Shown piece after piece: positions 37,203 to 50,270 of a stretch of DNA of 64,000 nucleotides. Numbering within the stretch: the stretch's first letter is position 1; each line of letters begins with the position of its first letter. This DNA comes from Plazaster borealis. Lineage: Eukaryota; Echinodermata; Asteroidea; Forcipulatida; Labidiasteridae. The translations under genes and the position numbers were made by a program. The notes beneath the pieces are model-generated. The model was given only the letters and a program-made list of their open reading frames with translations. It was not told the origin of the DNA and searched no databases. Location of the stretch: positions 12,754,501-12,818,500 of the forward strand of contig CM037462.1 in assembly GCA_021014325.1 (NCBI GenBank), read 5' to 3'.

Positions 37203-40200
37203 ATGAAATCTTTTATTATTTTGAATAAAAAAGAATTTAACAATAATCTCACATGTCCAGGAATTGAACCCGGAACCACCACGTGCAGAATCTACATCTC
37301 TACCACCTGGCTATCTGTTTCACGCGAAATAAACGTAATTTTGTTATTAATATATAAAATCTTTAATTATTTTGAATTTAAAAGAACTGAAAAATATTCT
37401 CACCTGTCCAAGAATTGAAACCGGGTCCACCACCTGCAGAATCTACATCTCTACCACCCGGCTATCTGCTTCACACAAAATGAAGGTAATTTTGTTATAA
37501 ATAAATGAAATATTTTATTATTTTGAATAAAAAAGAATTCTAAAATAATCTCACCTGTCAAGGAATTGAACCCAGGACCACCACCTGCAGAATTTACATC
37601 TCTACCACCCGGGTATCTGTTTCACACAAAATAAAAGTAATTTTGTTATTAATAAATGAAATCTTTTATTAGTTTTAATTTAAAAGAATTTAAAAATATT
37701 CTCACCAGTCCAGGAATTGACCCCGAGACCACCACCTGCAGAATATACATCTCTACCACCCGGCTATCTGTTTCACACAAAATAAAAGTAATTTTGTTAT
37801 TAATAACTGAAATATTTTATTATTTTGAAAAAAAAAGAATTCAAAAATAATCTCACTTGTCCAGGAATTGAACCCTGGTCCACCACCTGCAGAATCTACA
37901 TCTCTACCACCCGGCTATCTGCTTCACACAAAATAAAAGTAATTTCGTTATTAATATATGAAATCTTTTATTATTTTGAATATAAAAGAATTAAAAAATA
38001 TTCTCACCTGTCCAGGAATTGAACCCAGGTCCACCACCTGCAGAATCTACATCTCTACCACCCGGCTATCTGCTTCACACAAAATAAAAGTAATTTTGTT
38101 ATTAATATATGAAATCTTTTATTATTTTGAATTTAAAAGAACTGAAAAATAATCTCACCTGTCCAGGATTTGAACCCGGGCCCACCACCTGCAGAATCTA
38201 CACTTCTACCACCCGGCTATCTGTTTCACACAAAATGAAAGTAATTTTGTTATTAATAAATGAAATCTTTTATTGTTTTGAATAAAAAGAATTCAAAATA
38301 ATCTCACCAGTACAGGAATTGAACCCGGGTTCACCACCTGCAGAATCTACATCTCTACCACCCGGCTATCTGCTTCATACGAAATAAAGGTAATTTTGTT
38401 ATTAATAAATGAAATCTTTTATTATTTTGAATAAAAAAGAATTTAAAAATAATCTCACATGTCCAGGAATTGAACCCGGGACCACCACGTGCAGAATCTA
38501 CATCTGTACCACCTGGCTATCTGTTTCACGCGAAATAAAGGTAATTTTGTTATTAATATATGAAATCTTTAATTATTTTGAATTTAAAAGAACTGAAAAA
38601 CATTCTCACCTGTCCAAGAATTGAAACCGGGTCCACCACCTGCAGAATCTACATCTCTACCACCCGGCTATCTGCTTCACACAAAATGAAGGTAATTTTG
38701 TTATTAATAAATGAAATATTTTATTACTTTGAATAAAAAAGAATTCAAAAATAATCTCACCTGTCAAGGAATTGAACCCTGCAGAATCTACATCTCTACC
38801 ACCCGGCTATCTGCTTCACACAAAATGAAGGTAATTTTGTTATAAATAAATGAAATATTTTATTATTTTGAATAAAAAAGAATTCGAAAATAATCTCACC
38901 TGTCAAGGAATTGAACCCAGGACCACCACCTGCAGAATTTACATCTCTACCACCCGGGTATCTGTTTCACACAAAATAAAAGTAATTTTGTTATTAATAT
39001 ATGAAATCTTTTATTATTTTGAATTTAAAAGAACTTAAAAATATTCTCACCTGTCCAGGAATTGAACCCGGGTCCACCACCTGCAGAATCTACATCTCTA
39101 CCACCCGGCTATCTGCTTCACACAAAATAAAAGTAATTTTGTTATTAATATATGAAATCTTTTATTATTTTGAATTTAAAAGAACTGAAAAATAATCTCA
39201 CCTGTCCAGGATTTGCACCCGGGCCCACCACCTGCAGAATTTACATTTCTACCACCCGGCTATCTGTTTCACACAAAATGAAAGTAATTTTGTTATTAAT
39301 AAATGAAATCTTTTATTGTTTTGAATAAAAAAGAATTCAAAAATAATCTCACCAGTACAGGAATTGAACCCGGGTTCACCACCTGCAGAATCTACATCTC
39401 TACCACCCGGCTATCTGCTTCATACGAAATAAAGGTAATTTTGTTATTAATAAATGAAATCTTTTATTATTTTGAATAAAAAAGAATTTAAAAATAATCT
39501 CACATGTCCAGGAATTGAACCCGGGACCACCACGTGCAGAATCTACATCTGTACCACCTGGCTATCTGTTTCACGCGAAATAAAGGTAATTTTGTTATTA
39601 ATATATGAAATCTTTAATTATTTTGAATTTAAAAGAACTGAAAAACATTCTCACCTGTCCAAGAATTGAAACCGGGTCCACCACCTGCAGAATCTACATC
39701 TCTACCACCCGGCTATCTGCTTCACACAAAATGAAGGTAATTTTGTTATAAATAAATGAAATATTTTATTACTTTGAATAAAAAAGAATTCAAAAATAAT
39801 CTCACCTGTCAAGGAATTGAACCCAGGACCACCACCTGCAGAATTTACATCTCTACCACCCGGGTATCTGTTTCACACAAAATAAAAGTAATTTTGTTAT
39901 TAATAAATGAAATCTTTTATTATTTTTAATTTAAAAGAATTTAAAATTATTCTCACCAGTCCAGGAATTGAACCCGAGACCACCACCTGCAGAATATACA
40001 TCTCTACCACCCGGCTATCTGTTTCACACAAAATAAAAGTAATTTTGTTATTAATAAATGAAATATTTTATTATTTTGAATAAAAAAGAATTCAAAAATA
40101 ATCTCACTTGTCCAGGAATTGAACCCTGGTCCACCACCTGCAGAATCTACATCTCTACCACCCGGCTATCTGCTTCACACAAAATAAAAGTAATTTTGTT

Positions 40201-40600
40201 ATTAATATATGAAATCTTTTATTATTTTGAATTTAAAAGAACTGAAAAATAATCTCACCTGTCCAGGATTTGAACCCGGGTCCACCACCTGCAGAATCTA
40301 CATTTCTACCACCCGGCTATCTGTTTCACACAAAATGAAAGTAATTTTGTTATTAATAAATGAAATCTTTTATTGTTTTGAACAAAAAAGAATTCAAAAA
40401 TAATCTCACCTGTCTGTCCAGGAGATGAACCCGGGACCACGACGTGCAGAATCTACATCTCTACCACCGGCTATCTGTTTCACGCGAAATAAAGGTAATT
40501 TTGTTATTAATAAATGAAATCTTTTATTATTTTGAATAAAATATTCAAAAATGATCTCACATGTCAAGGAATTGGACCCGGGGTCCACCACCTGCAGAAT
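37203..40600 (-). repeat. repeats at 1.21 and 1.05 kb offsets
   Basis: A block carrying the catacgaaataaagg linker, then cacgtgcagaatctacatctgtaccacctgg with a cacgcgaaa linker, then gtccaagaattgaaaccggg starts near 37203, 38409 and 39454. A monomer with cagaatttacatctc and cccgggtatctg recurs at about 37565, 38905 and 39815. The same monomers return at 45.1 and 46.4 kb. The copy at 38771-38790 has a short deletion (gaaccctgcagaatc). Confidence 0.75.
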
Positions 40601-40619
40601 CTACATCTCTACCACCCGG

Positions 40620-41790
40620 CTATCTGCTTCACACAAAATGAAAGTATTTTTGTTATTAATAAATGAAATATTTTATTATTTTCGATAAAAAAGAATTCAA
40701 AAATAATCTCACCAGTCCAGGAATTGAACCCGGGTCCACCACCTGCAGAATCTATATCTCTACCACCCGGCTTTCTGCTTCACACGAAATAAAGGTAATT
40801 TTGTTATTAATAAAGGAAATCTTTTATTATTTTTAATTTAAAAGAAGTAACAAATATTCTCAACTGTGCAGGAATTGAACTGGGGTCCACCACCTGCAGA
40901 ATCTACATCTCTACCAGCCGGCTATCTGCTTCACACAAAATAAAAGTAATTTTGTTATTAATGAATTAAATCTGTTTTTATTTTGAATAAAAAAGAATTC
41001 AAAAATATTCTCACCTGTCCAGGAATTGAACCCAGGTCCATCACCTGCAGAATCTACATCTCTACCACCCGGCTATCTGCTTCACACGAAATAAAGGTAA
41101 TTTTGTTATTAATAAATGAAATCTTTTATTATTTTTAATTTAAAAGAATTTAAAAATATTCTCACCAGTCCAGGAATTGAACCGGGGACCACCTACTGCA
41201 GAATCTACATCTCTACCACCCGGCTATCTGCTTCACATTAAATAAAAGTAATTTTGTTATTAATAAATGGAATAGTTTATTATTTTGAATTTAAAAGAAG
41301 TGAAAAATATTCTCACCTGTCCAGGAATTGAACCCTGGTCCACCACCTGCAGAACCTACATTTCTTCTACCCGGCTATCTGCTTCACACAAAATGAAAGT
41401 AATTTTGTTATTAATAAATGAAATCTTTTATTGTTTTGAATAAAAAAGAATTCAAAAATAATCTCACATGTCCAGGAACTGAACCCGGGACCACAACGTG
41501 CCGAATCTACATCTCTACCACCCGGCTATCTGTTTCACGCGAAATAAAGGTAATTTTGTTATTAATAAAGGAAATCTTTTATTATTTTGAATAAAAACAA
41601 ATTTAAAAAAAATCTCACCTGTCCAGGAATTGAACCCTGGTCGACCACCTGCAGAATCTACCTCTCTACCACCCGGCTATCTGCTTCACACAAAATAAAA
41701 GTAATTTTGTTATTAATATATGAAATCTTTTATTATTTTGAATATAAAAGAATTGAAAAATAATCTCACCTGTCCAGGAATTGTACCCGG
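40620..41790 (-). repeat. eight-monomer cassette, copy 1
   Basis: Eight monomers in fixed order, each with its own marker: ttcgataaaa; gaagtaacaaatattctc with aactgtgcagg; gaattaaatctgtttttatt; gtccatcacctgcag; ggggaccacctactgcag; cagaacctacatttctt (usually tttcta); gaactgaacccggg with cgtgccgaatc; ggtcgaccacctgcag with tacctctctacc. The order recurs at about 48240, 51610, 55210, 58680 and 63030. Confidence 0.8.
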
Positions 41791-42479
41791 GACCACCACC
41801 TGCATAATCTACATCTCTACCACCCGGCTATCTGCTTCACACGAAATAAAGGTAATTTTGTTATTAATAAATGAAATCTTTTATTATTTTGAATAACAAA
41901 GAATTCAAAAATAATCTCACCAGTACAGGAATTGAACCCCGGTTCACCACCTGCAGAATCTACATCTCTACCACCCGGCTATCTGCTTCACACAAAATAA
42001 ATGGAATTTTGTTATTAAAAAATGAAATCTTTTATTATTTTGAATAAAAAAGAATTCAAAAATAATCTCACCTGTCAAGGAATTGAACCCAGGACCACCA
42101 CCTGCAGAATCTACATCTCTACCACCCGGCTATCTGCTTCACACAAAATAAATGGAATTTTGTTATTAAAAAATGAAATCTTTTATTATTTTGAATATAA
42201 AAGAATTTAAAAATGATCTTACCTGTCCAGGAATTGAACCCGGGACCACCACCTGCAGAATCTACATCTCTACCACCCGGCTATCTGCTTCACTCGAAAT
42301 AAAGGTAATTTTGTTATTAATAAAGGAAATAGTTTATTATTTTGAATAAAAAAGAATTCAAAAATAATCTCACTTGTCCAGGAATTGAACCCTGGTCCAC
42401 CACCTGCAGAATCTACATCTCTACCACCCGGCTATCTGCTTCACACAAAATAAAAGGAATTTTGTTATTAAAAAATGAA

Positions 42480-43510
42480 ATCTTTTATTATTTTGAATAT
42501 AAAAGAATTCAACAAATTTCTCACTCATCCAGGAATTGAACCCGGGTCCACCACCTGCAGAATCTCCATCTGTACCAACAGGCTATCAGCTTCACACAAA
42601 ATAAAGGCAATTTTGTTATTAATAAAGGAAATCTTTTGATATTTTTAGTTTAAAAGAATTTAAAAAAATTCTCACCCATCCAGGAATTGAACCCGGGTCC
42701 ACCACCTGCAGAATCTCCATCTCTACAACCCGGCTATCTGCTTCACACAAAGTAAAGGCAATTTTGTTATTAATAAATGAAATCTTTTATTATTTTGAAT
42801 AAAAAAGAACTATAAAAATTTTTCACCTGTCCAGGAATTGAACCCGGGTCCACCACGTGCAGAATCTACATTTCTTCCACTGGGCTATCTGCTTCACACC
42901 AAATAAAAGTAATTTTGTTATTAATAAATGAAATCTTTTATTATTTTGAATTTAAAAGAATTTAAAAATATTCTCACCAGTCCAGGAATTGAACCGGGGT
43001 CCACCTTCTGCAGAATCTACATCTCTACCACCGGGCTATCTGCTTCACATTAAACAAAAGTAATTTTGTTATTAATAAATGAAAACTTTTATTATTTTGA
43101 ATATAAAAGAATTGAAAAATAATGTCACCTGTCCAGGAATTGAACCCGGGACCACCACGTGCAGAATCTAAATCTCTACCACCCGGCTATCTGCTTCACA
43201 CGAAAAAAGGTAATTTTGTTATTTATAAATGAAATATTTTATTATTTTGAATAAAAAAGAATTCAAAAATAATCTCACCTGTCCAGGAATTGAACCCTGG
43301 TCCACCACCTGCAGAATCTACATCTCTACCACCCGGCTATCTGCTTCACACGAAATAAAGGTAATTTTGTTATTAATAAATGAAATATTTTATTATTTTG
43401 AATAAAAAATAATTCAAAAATAATCTGACCTGTCCAGGAATTGAACCCTGGTCCACCACCTGCAGAATCTACATCTCTACCATTCGGCTATGTGCTTCAT
43501 TTTGTTATAA
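42480..43510 (-). repeat. 1.19-kb higher-order repeat, copy 1
   Basis: Matches 43671-44700 at an offset of 1190-1191 bp. It includes accaacaggctatcagc, the ttgatatttttagtttaaaag linker, ctacaacccggc, the cactataaaaatttttcacc-like linker, cttccactgggc and the deleted cattcggctatgtgcttcat monomer. Parts return near 54840-55140 and 62670-62960. Confidence 0.85.
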
Positions 43511-43670
43511 ATAAATGAAATATTTTATTATTTTGAATAAAAAAGAATTCAAAAATAATCTCACTTGTCCAGGAATTGAACCCTGGTCCACCACCTGCAG
43601 AATCTACATCTCTACCACCCGGCTATCTGCTTCACACAAAGTAAAGGCAATTTTGTTATTAAAAAATGAA

Positions 43671-44700
43671 ATCTTTTATTATTTTGAATATAAAAGAATT
43701 CAACAAATTTCTCACTCATCCAGGAATTGAACCCGGGTCCACCACCTGCAGAATCTCCATCTGTACCAACAGGCTATCAGCTTCACACAAAATAAAGGCA
43801 ATTTTGTTATTAATAAAGGAAATCTTTTGATATTTTTAGTTTAAAAGAATTTAAAAAAATTCTCACCCATCCAGGAATTGAACCCGGGTCCACCACCTGC
43901 AGAATCTCCATCTCTACAACCCGGCTATCTGCTTCACACAAAGTAAAGGCAATTTTGTTATTAATAAATGAAATCTTTTATTATTTTGAATAAAAAAGAA
44001 CTATAAAAATTTTTCACCTGTCCAGGAATTGAACCCGGGTCCACCACGTGCAGAATCTACATTTCTTCCACTGGGCTATCTGCTTCACACCAAATAAAAG
44101 TAATTTTGTTATTAATAAATGAAATCTTTTATTATTTTGAATTTAAAAGAATTTAAAAATATTCTCACCAGTCCAGGAATTGAACCGGGGTCCACCTTTT
44201 GCAGAATCTTCATCTCTACCACCCGGCTATCTGCTTCACATTAAACAAAAGTAATTTTGTTATTAATAAATGAAAACTTTTATTATTTTGAATATAAAAG
44301 AATTGAAAAATAATGTCACCTGTCCAGGAATTGAACCCGGGACCACCACGTGCAGAATCTAAATCTCTACCACCCGGTTATCTGCTTCACACGAAAAAGG
44401 TCATTTTGTTATTTATAAATGAAATATTTTATTATTTTGAATAAAAAAGAATTCAAAAATAATCTCACCTGTCCAGGAATTGAACCCTGGTCCACCACCT
44501 GCAGAATCTACATCTCTACCACCCGGCTATCTGCTTCACACGAAATAAAGGTAATTTTGTTATTAATAAATGAAATATTTTATTATTTTGAATAAAAAAT
44601 AATTCAAAAATAATCTGACCTGTCCAGGAATTGAACCCTGGTCCACCACCTGCAGAATCTACATCTCTACCATTCGGCTATGTGCTTCATTTTGTTATAA
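43671..44700 (-). repeat. 1.19-kb higher-order repeat, copy 2
   Basis: Tandem copy of 42480-43510 with few differences (cacctttt against caccttct near 43005; a shorter cgaaaaagg near 44393). It is followed by one more copy of the deleted monomer at 44957-44985. Confidence 0.85.
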
Positions 44701-45119
44701 ATAAATGAAATATTTTATTATTTTGAATAAAAAAGAATTCAAAAATAATCTCACCAGTACAGGAATTGAACCCTGGTCCACCACCTGCAGAATCTACATC
44801 TCTACCACCCGGCTATCTGCTTCACACGAAATAAAGGTAATTTTGTTATTAATAAATGAAATATTTTATTATTTTGAATTAAAAAGAATTAAAAATAATC
44901 TGACCTGTCCAGGAATTGAACCCTGGTCCACCACCTGCAGAATCTACATCTCTACCATTCGGCTATGTGCTTCATTTTGTTATAAATAAATGAAATATTT
45001 TATTATTTTGAATAAAAAAGAATTCAAAAATAATCTCACCAGTACAGGAATTGAACCCGGGTTCACCACCTGCAGAATCTACATCTCTACCACCCGGCTA
45101 TCTGCTTCATACGAAATAA

Positions 45120-45740
45120 AGGTAATTTTGTTATTAATAAATGAAATCTTTTATTATTTTGAATAAAAAAGAATTTAAAAATAATCTCACATGTCCAGGA
45201 ATTGAACCCGGGACCACCACGTGCAGAATCTACATCTGTACCACCTGGCTATCTGTTTCACGCGAAATAAAGGTAATTTTGTTATTAATATATGAAATCT
45301 TTAATTATTTTGAATTTAAAAGAACTGAAAAACATTCTCACCTGTCCAAAATTGAAACCGGGTCCACCACCTGCAGAATCTACATCTCTACCACCCGGCT
45401 ATCTGCTTCACACAAAATGAAGGTAATTTTGTTATAAATAAATGAAATATTTTATTATTTTGAATAAAAAAGAATTCAAAAATAATCTCACCTGTCAAGG
45501 AATTGAACCCAGGACCACCACCTGCAGAATTTACATCTCTACCACCCGGGTATCTGTTTCACACAAAATAAAAGTAATTTTGTTATTAATAAATGAAATC
45601 TTTTATTATTTTTAATTTAAAAGAATTTAAAATTATTCTCACCAGTCCAGGAATTGAACCCGAGACCACCAACTGCAGAATATACATCTCTACCACCCGG
45701 CTATCTGTTTCACACAAAATAAAAGTAATTTTGTTATTAA
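45120..45740 (-). repeat. 1.26-kb-offset duplication, copy 1
   Basis: Matches 46385-47005 at an offset of about 1263-1267 bp. It includes gtccaaaattgaaaccggg, an A-for-GG change shared only by these two copies, and the cagaatttacatctc monomer. Confidence 0.8.
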
Positions 45741-45974
45741 TAAATGAAATATTTTATTATTTTGAATAAAAAAGAATTCAAAAATAATCTCACCTGTCCA
45801 GGAATTGAACCCTGGTCCACCACCTGCAGAATCTACATCTCTACCACCCGGCTATCTGCTTCACACGAAATAAAGGTAATTTTGTTATTAATATATGAAA
45901 TATTTTATTATTTTGAATAAAAAAGAAGTCAAAAATATTCTCACCTGTCCAGGAATTGAACCCTGGACCACCAC

Positions 45975-46045
45975 CTGCAGAATCTACATCTCTACCATCC
46001 GGCTATCTGCTTCGAACCCTGGTCCACCACCTGCAGAATCTACAT
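45975..46045 (-). repeat. two tRNA-like cores fused without a linker
   Basis: ccggctatctgcttc runs directly into gaaccctggtccacc at 46013/46014. The A-box end of one core abuts the B-box side of the next, and the whole AT-rich linker and its T-runs are missing. On the minus strand the upstream core would read straight into the downstream one, giving a possible dimeric transcript. The junction also removes the ggaatt part of the second unit's B box. Confidence 0.75.
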
Positions 46046-46384
46046 CTCTACCACCCGGCTATCTGCTTCACACGAAATAAAGGTAATTTTGTTATTAATA
46101 AATGAAATATTTTATTATTTTGAATAAAAAACAATTCAAAAATAATCTGACCTGTCCAGGAATTGAACCCTGGTCCACCACCTGCAGAATCTACATCTCT
46201 ACCATCCGGCTATCTGCTTCACACAAAATGAAAGTAATTTTGTTATAAATAAATGAAATATTTTAATATTTTGAATAAAAAAGAATTCAAAAATAATCTC
46301 ACCAGTACAGGAATTGAACCCGGGTTCACCACCTGCAGAATCTACATCTCTACCACCCGGCTATCTGTTTCACACAAAATGAAA

Positions 46385-47005
46385 GTAATTTTGTTATTAA
46401 TAAATGAAATCTTTTATTGTTTTGAACAAAAAAGAATTCAAAAATAATCTCACATGTCCAGGAATTGAACCCGGGACCACGACGTGCAGAATCTACATCT
46501 GTACCACCTGGCTATCTGTTTCACGCGAAATAAAGGTAATTTTGTTATTAATATATGAAATCTTTAATTATTTTGAATTTAAAAGAACTGAAAAACATTC
46601 TCACCTGTCCAAAATTGAAACCGGGTCCACCACCTGCAGAATCTACATCTCTACCACCCGGCTATCTGCTTCACACAAAATGAAGGTAATTTTGTTATAA
46701 ATAAATGAAATATTTTATTATTTTGAATAAAAAAGAATTCAAAAAATAATCTCACCTGTCAAGGAATTGAACCCAGGACCACCACCTGCAGAATTTACAT
46801 CTCTACCACCCGGGTATCTGTTTCACACAAAATAAAAGTAATTTTGTTATTAATAAATGAAATCTTTTATTATTTTTAATTTAAAAGAATTTAAAATTAT
46901 TCTCACCAGTCCAGGAATTGAACCCGAGACCACCACCTGCAGAATATACATCTCTACCACCCGGCTATCTGTTTCACACAAAATAAAAGTAATTTTGTTA
47001 TTAAT
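46385..47005 (-). repeat. 1.26-kb-offset duplication, copy 2
   Basis: Second copy of 45120-45740. Its first monomer carries ggaccacgacgtgcag, as also seen near 31490 and 40435, suggesting conversion with those monomers. Confidence 0.8.
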
Positions 47006-47299
47006 AAATGAAATATTTTATTATTTTGAATAAAAAAGAATTCAAAAATAATCTCACTTGTCCTGGAATTGAACCCTGGTCCACCACCTGCAGAATCTAC
47101 ATCTCTACCACCCGGCTATCTGCTTCACACAAAATAAAAGTAATTTTGTTATTAATATATGAAATCTTTTATTATTTTGAATTTAAAAGAACTGAAAAAT
47201 ATTCTCACCTGTCCAGGAATTGAACCCGGGTCCACCACCTGCAGAATCTACATCTCTACCACCCGGCTATCTGCTTCACACAAAATAAAAGTAATTTTG

Positions 47300-47340
47300 T
47301 TATTAATTAATGAAATCTAAATAAAGTAATTTTGTTATTA
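47300..47340 (-). repeat. short linker duplication
   Basis: ttattaattaatgaaatct is followed by aaataaagtaattttgttattaatatatg, so the linker motif taattttgttattaat occurs twice within one linker (47291-47345). Confidence 0.75.
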
Positions 47341-47554
47341 ATATATGAAATCTTTTATTATTTTGAATTTAAAAGAACTGAAAAATAATCTCACCTGTCC
47401 AGGATTTGAACCCGGGTCCACCACCTGCAGAATCTACATTTCTACCACCCGGCTATCTGTTTCACACAAAATGAAAGTAATTTTGTTATTAATAAATGAA
47501 ATCTTTTATTATTTTGAATAAAAAGAATTCAAAAATAATCTCACCTGTCAAGGA

Positions 47555-47585
47555 ATTGAACCCCTGTCCAGGAATTGTACCTGAC
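47555..47585 (-). repeat. short duplication across a B box
   Basis: aaggaattgaacccctgtccaggaattgtacctg places two B-box-like copies about 20 bp apart, with the second changed (ggaattgtacc). A local slippage or assembly join is likely. Confidence 0.65.
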
Positions 47586-47769
47586 CACCACCTGCAGAAT
47601 CTACATCTCTACCACCCGGCTATCTGCTTCACACGAAATAAAGGTAATTTTGTTATTAATAAATGAAATCTTTATTATTTTGAATAAAATATTCAAAAAT
47701 ATTCTCACCTGTCCAGGAATGGAACCAGGGTCCACCACCTGCAGAATCTACATCTCTACCACCCGGCTA

Positions 47770-48245
47770 TCTGCTTCACTCACCAGTACAGGAATTGAAC
47801 CCGGGTTCACCACCTGCAGAATCTACATCTCTACAATCTGCTGCTTAATATAATATAAAATAAAGTAATTTTGTTAATGAATGAATTTGTATTTATTATA
47901 AAAAAGAAAAAAAAAATAAAAAATTACCTGTCAAAATTGAACCCAGGACCACACCACCTGCAATCTACATCTCTACCCTCCGGCTATCTGCTATCTGCTT
48001 CATATAAAATGGAATATTGTTATTATTAAAAATTATTATTTTTTTATTTGAAGAGATTTAAAAATGAAATTACCTGTCCAGGAATTGAACGAACCCGGGA
48101 CACCCCACCAATCACCATCTCTACCACTGGCCCGATGCTTCACTCACTCGAAATAAACCGGCTATCTGCTTCACACGAAATAAAAAGAATTTTGTTATTA
48201 AAAAAATGAAATATTATTATTTTGAATATAATTTCTTCCATCTGG
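47770..48245 (-). repeat. strongly disrupted monomers
   Basis: Dense small insertions and deletions: cttcactcaccagtac (linker lost near 47778), tctacaatctgctgcttaatataatataaaat, a long A-rich run near 47900-47925, ccctccggctatctgctatctgc, gaacgaacccgggacaccccacc, cccgatgcttcactcactcg. Most changes are indels. That contrasts with the substitution-type decay near 11.7 and 25.6 kb and may reflect poor base calling or assembly. Confidence 0.65.
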
Positions 48246-49370
48246 GCTTCACACAAAATGAAAGTAATTTTGTTATTAATAAATGAAATATTTTATTATT
48301 TTTGATAAAAGAATTCAAAAATTTTCTCACCAGTCCAGGAATTGAACCCGGGTCCACCACCTGCAGAATCTACATCTCTACCACCCGGCTTTCTGCTTCA
48401 CATTAAATAAAGGTAATTTTGTTATTAATATAGGAAATCTTTTATTATTTTGAATTAAAAAGAAGTAACAAATATTCTCAACTGTGCAGGAATTGAACTG
48501 GGGTCCACCACCTGCAGAATCTACATCTCTACCAGCCGGCTATCTGCTTCACACAAAATAAAAGTAATTTTGTTATTAATGAATTAAATCTGTTTTTATT
48601 TTGAATAAAAAAGAATTCAAAAATATTCTCACCTGTCCAGGAATTGAACCCGGGTCCATCACCTGCAGAATCTACATCTCTACCACCCGGCTATCTGCTT
48701 CACACGAAATAAAGGTAATTTTGTTATTAATAAATGAAATCTTTTATTATTTTCAATTTAAAAGAATTTAAAAATATTCTCACCAGTCCAGGAATTGAAC
48801 CGGGGACCACCTACTGCAGAATCTACATCTCTACCACCCGGCTATCTGCTTCACATTAAATAAAAGTAATTTTGTTATTAATAAATGAAATAGTTTATTA
48901 TTTTGAATTTAAAAGAACTGAAAAATATTCTCACCTGTCCAGGATTTGAACCCGGGTCCACCACCTGCAGAACCTACATTTCTACTACCCGGCTATCTGC
49001 TTCACACAAAATGAAAGTAATTTTGTTATTAATAAATGAAATCTTTTATTGTTTTGAATAAAAAAGAATTTAAAAATAATCTCACATGTCCAGGAACTGA
49101 ACCCGGGACCACCACGTGCCGAATCTACATCTCTACCACCCGGCTATCTGTTTCACGCGAAATAAAGGTAATTTTGTTATTAATAAATGAAATCTTTTAT
49201 TATTTTGAATAAAAACAAATTAAAAAATAATCTCACCTGTCCAGGAATTGAACCCTAGTCGACCACCTGCAGAATCTACCTCTCTACCACCCGGCTATCT
49301 GCTTCACACAAAATAAAAGTAATTTTGTTATTAATATATGAAATCTTTTATTATTTTGAATATAAAAGAA
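48240..49370 (-). repeat. eight-monomer cassette, copy 2
   Basis: Same marker order as at 40620. Differences include ttttgataaaa for ttcgataaaa, cccgggtccatcacc, and gtcgaccacc preceded by ccctag. Confidence 0.8.
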
Positions 49371-49439
49371 TTGAAAATAATCTCACCAGTCCAGGAATTG
49401 AACCCAGGTCCACCACCTGCAGAATCTACATCTCTACCA

Positions 49440-50270
49440 CCGGCTATCTGCTTTACACACGGATATAATTTATTATAAATAAATGAAATTTTTTTATTTT
49501 GAATAAAAAAATTCCAAAATAATCACCTGTCAGGAAGAATTGAACCCCGGTCGACCACCTGCAGAATCTACCTCTCTCCCGGCTATCATAGCTACACAAA
49601 ATAAAAAAAAATTTTGTTATTAATATATGAAATCTTTTATTATTTTGAATTTAAAAGAACTTGAAAAATATCCTCACCAGTCCAGAAATTGAACCCACGT
49701 CCACCACCTGCAGAATCTCACACAAAATGAAAGTAATTGTGTTATAAGTAAATGAAATATTTTATTATTTTGAATAAAAAGAATTCAAAAATAGTCTCAC
49801 CAGTACAGGGTGATGATCCCGTCACCACCTTGCAGAATCTACATCTCTCCACCCGGTTATCTGCTTCACACAAAATAAAATAAATTTGTATTTATTATAT
49901 ATTTATGATGAACATACAATAACACAAAAACCAAAAAATTCTCACCTGTCCAGGAATTGAACTTGGGACCACCACCTGCAGAATCTACATCTCTACCACC
50001 CGGCTATCTGCTTCACACTAAATAAATGTAATTTTGTTATTAATAAATGAAATATTTTATTATGTTGAATAAAAAACAATTCAAAAATATTCTCACCTGT
50101 CCAGGAATGGAACCAGGGTCCACCACCTGCAGAATCTACATCTCTACCACCCGGCTATCTGCTTCACACAAAAAAAAAGTAAATTTCTTATTAATAAAAG
50201 AAATCTTTTAATTGAAAGAGAATTTATTTTTAATTGAAAGAAATTAAAAATATTAAGAGTAATTTTGTTA
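49440..50270 (-). repeat. indel-rich monomers
   Basis: Aligns with about 56400-57355 but with many short gaps and private changes: acacacggatataatttattata, attccaaaataatcacctgtcaggaagaattg, ctctctcccggctatcatagc, gtacagggtgatgatcccg, atttatgatgaacatacaat, and ttttaattgaaagagaatttatttttaattg (50210-50240). The same place at 56.4-57.3 kb is clean, so this is local decay or sequence error. Confidence 0.65.

Noticed and set aside
47895..47930. A-rich run as a retroposon tail or inserted element
   Set aside because: It lies in an indel-rich stretch of the same repeat with no element beside it and no flanking duplication; decay or sequence error is simpler.
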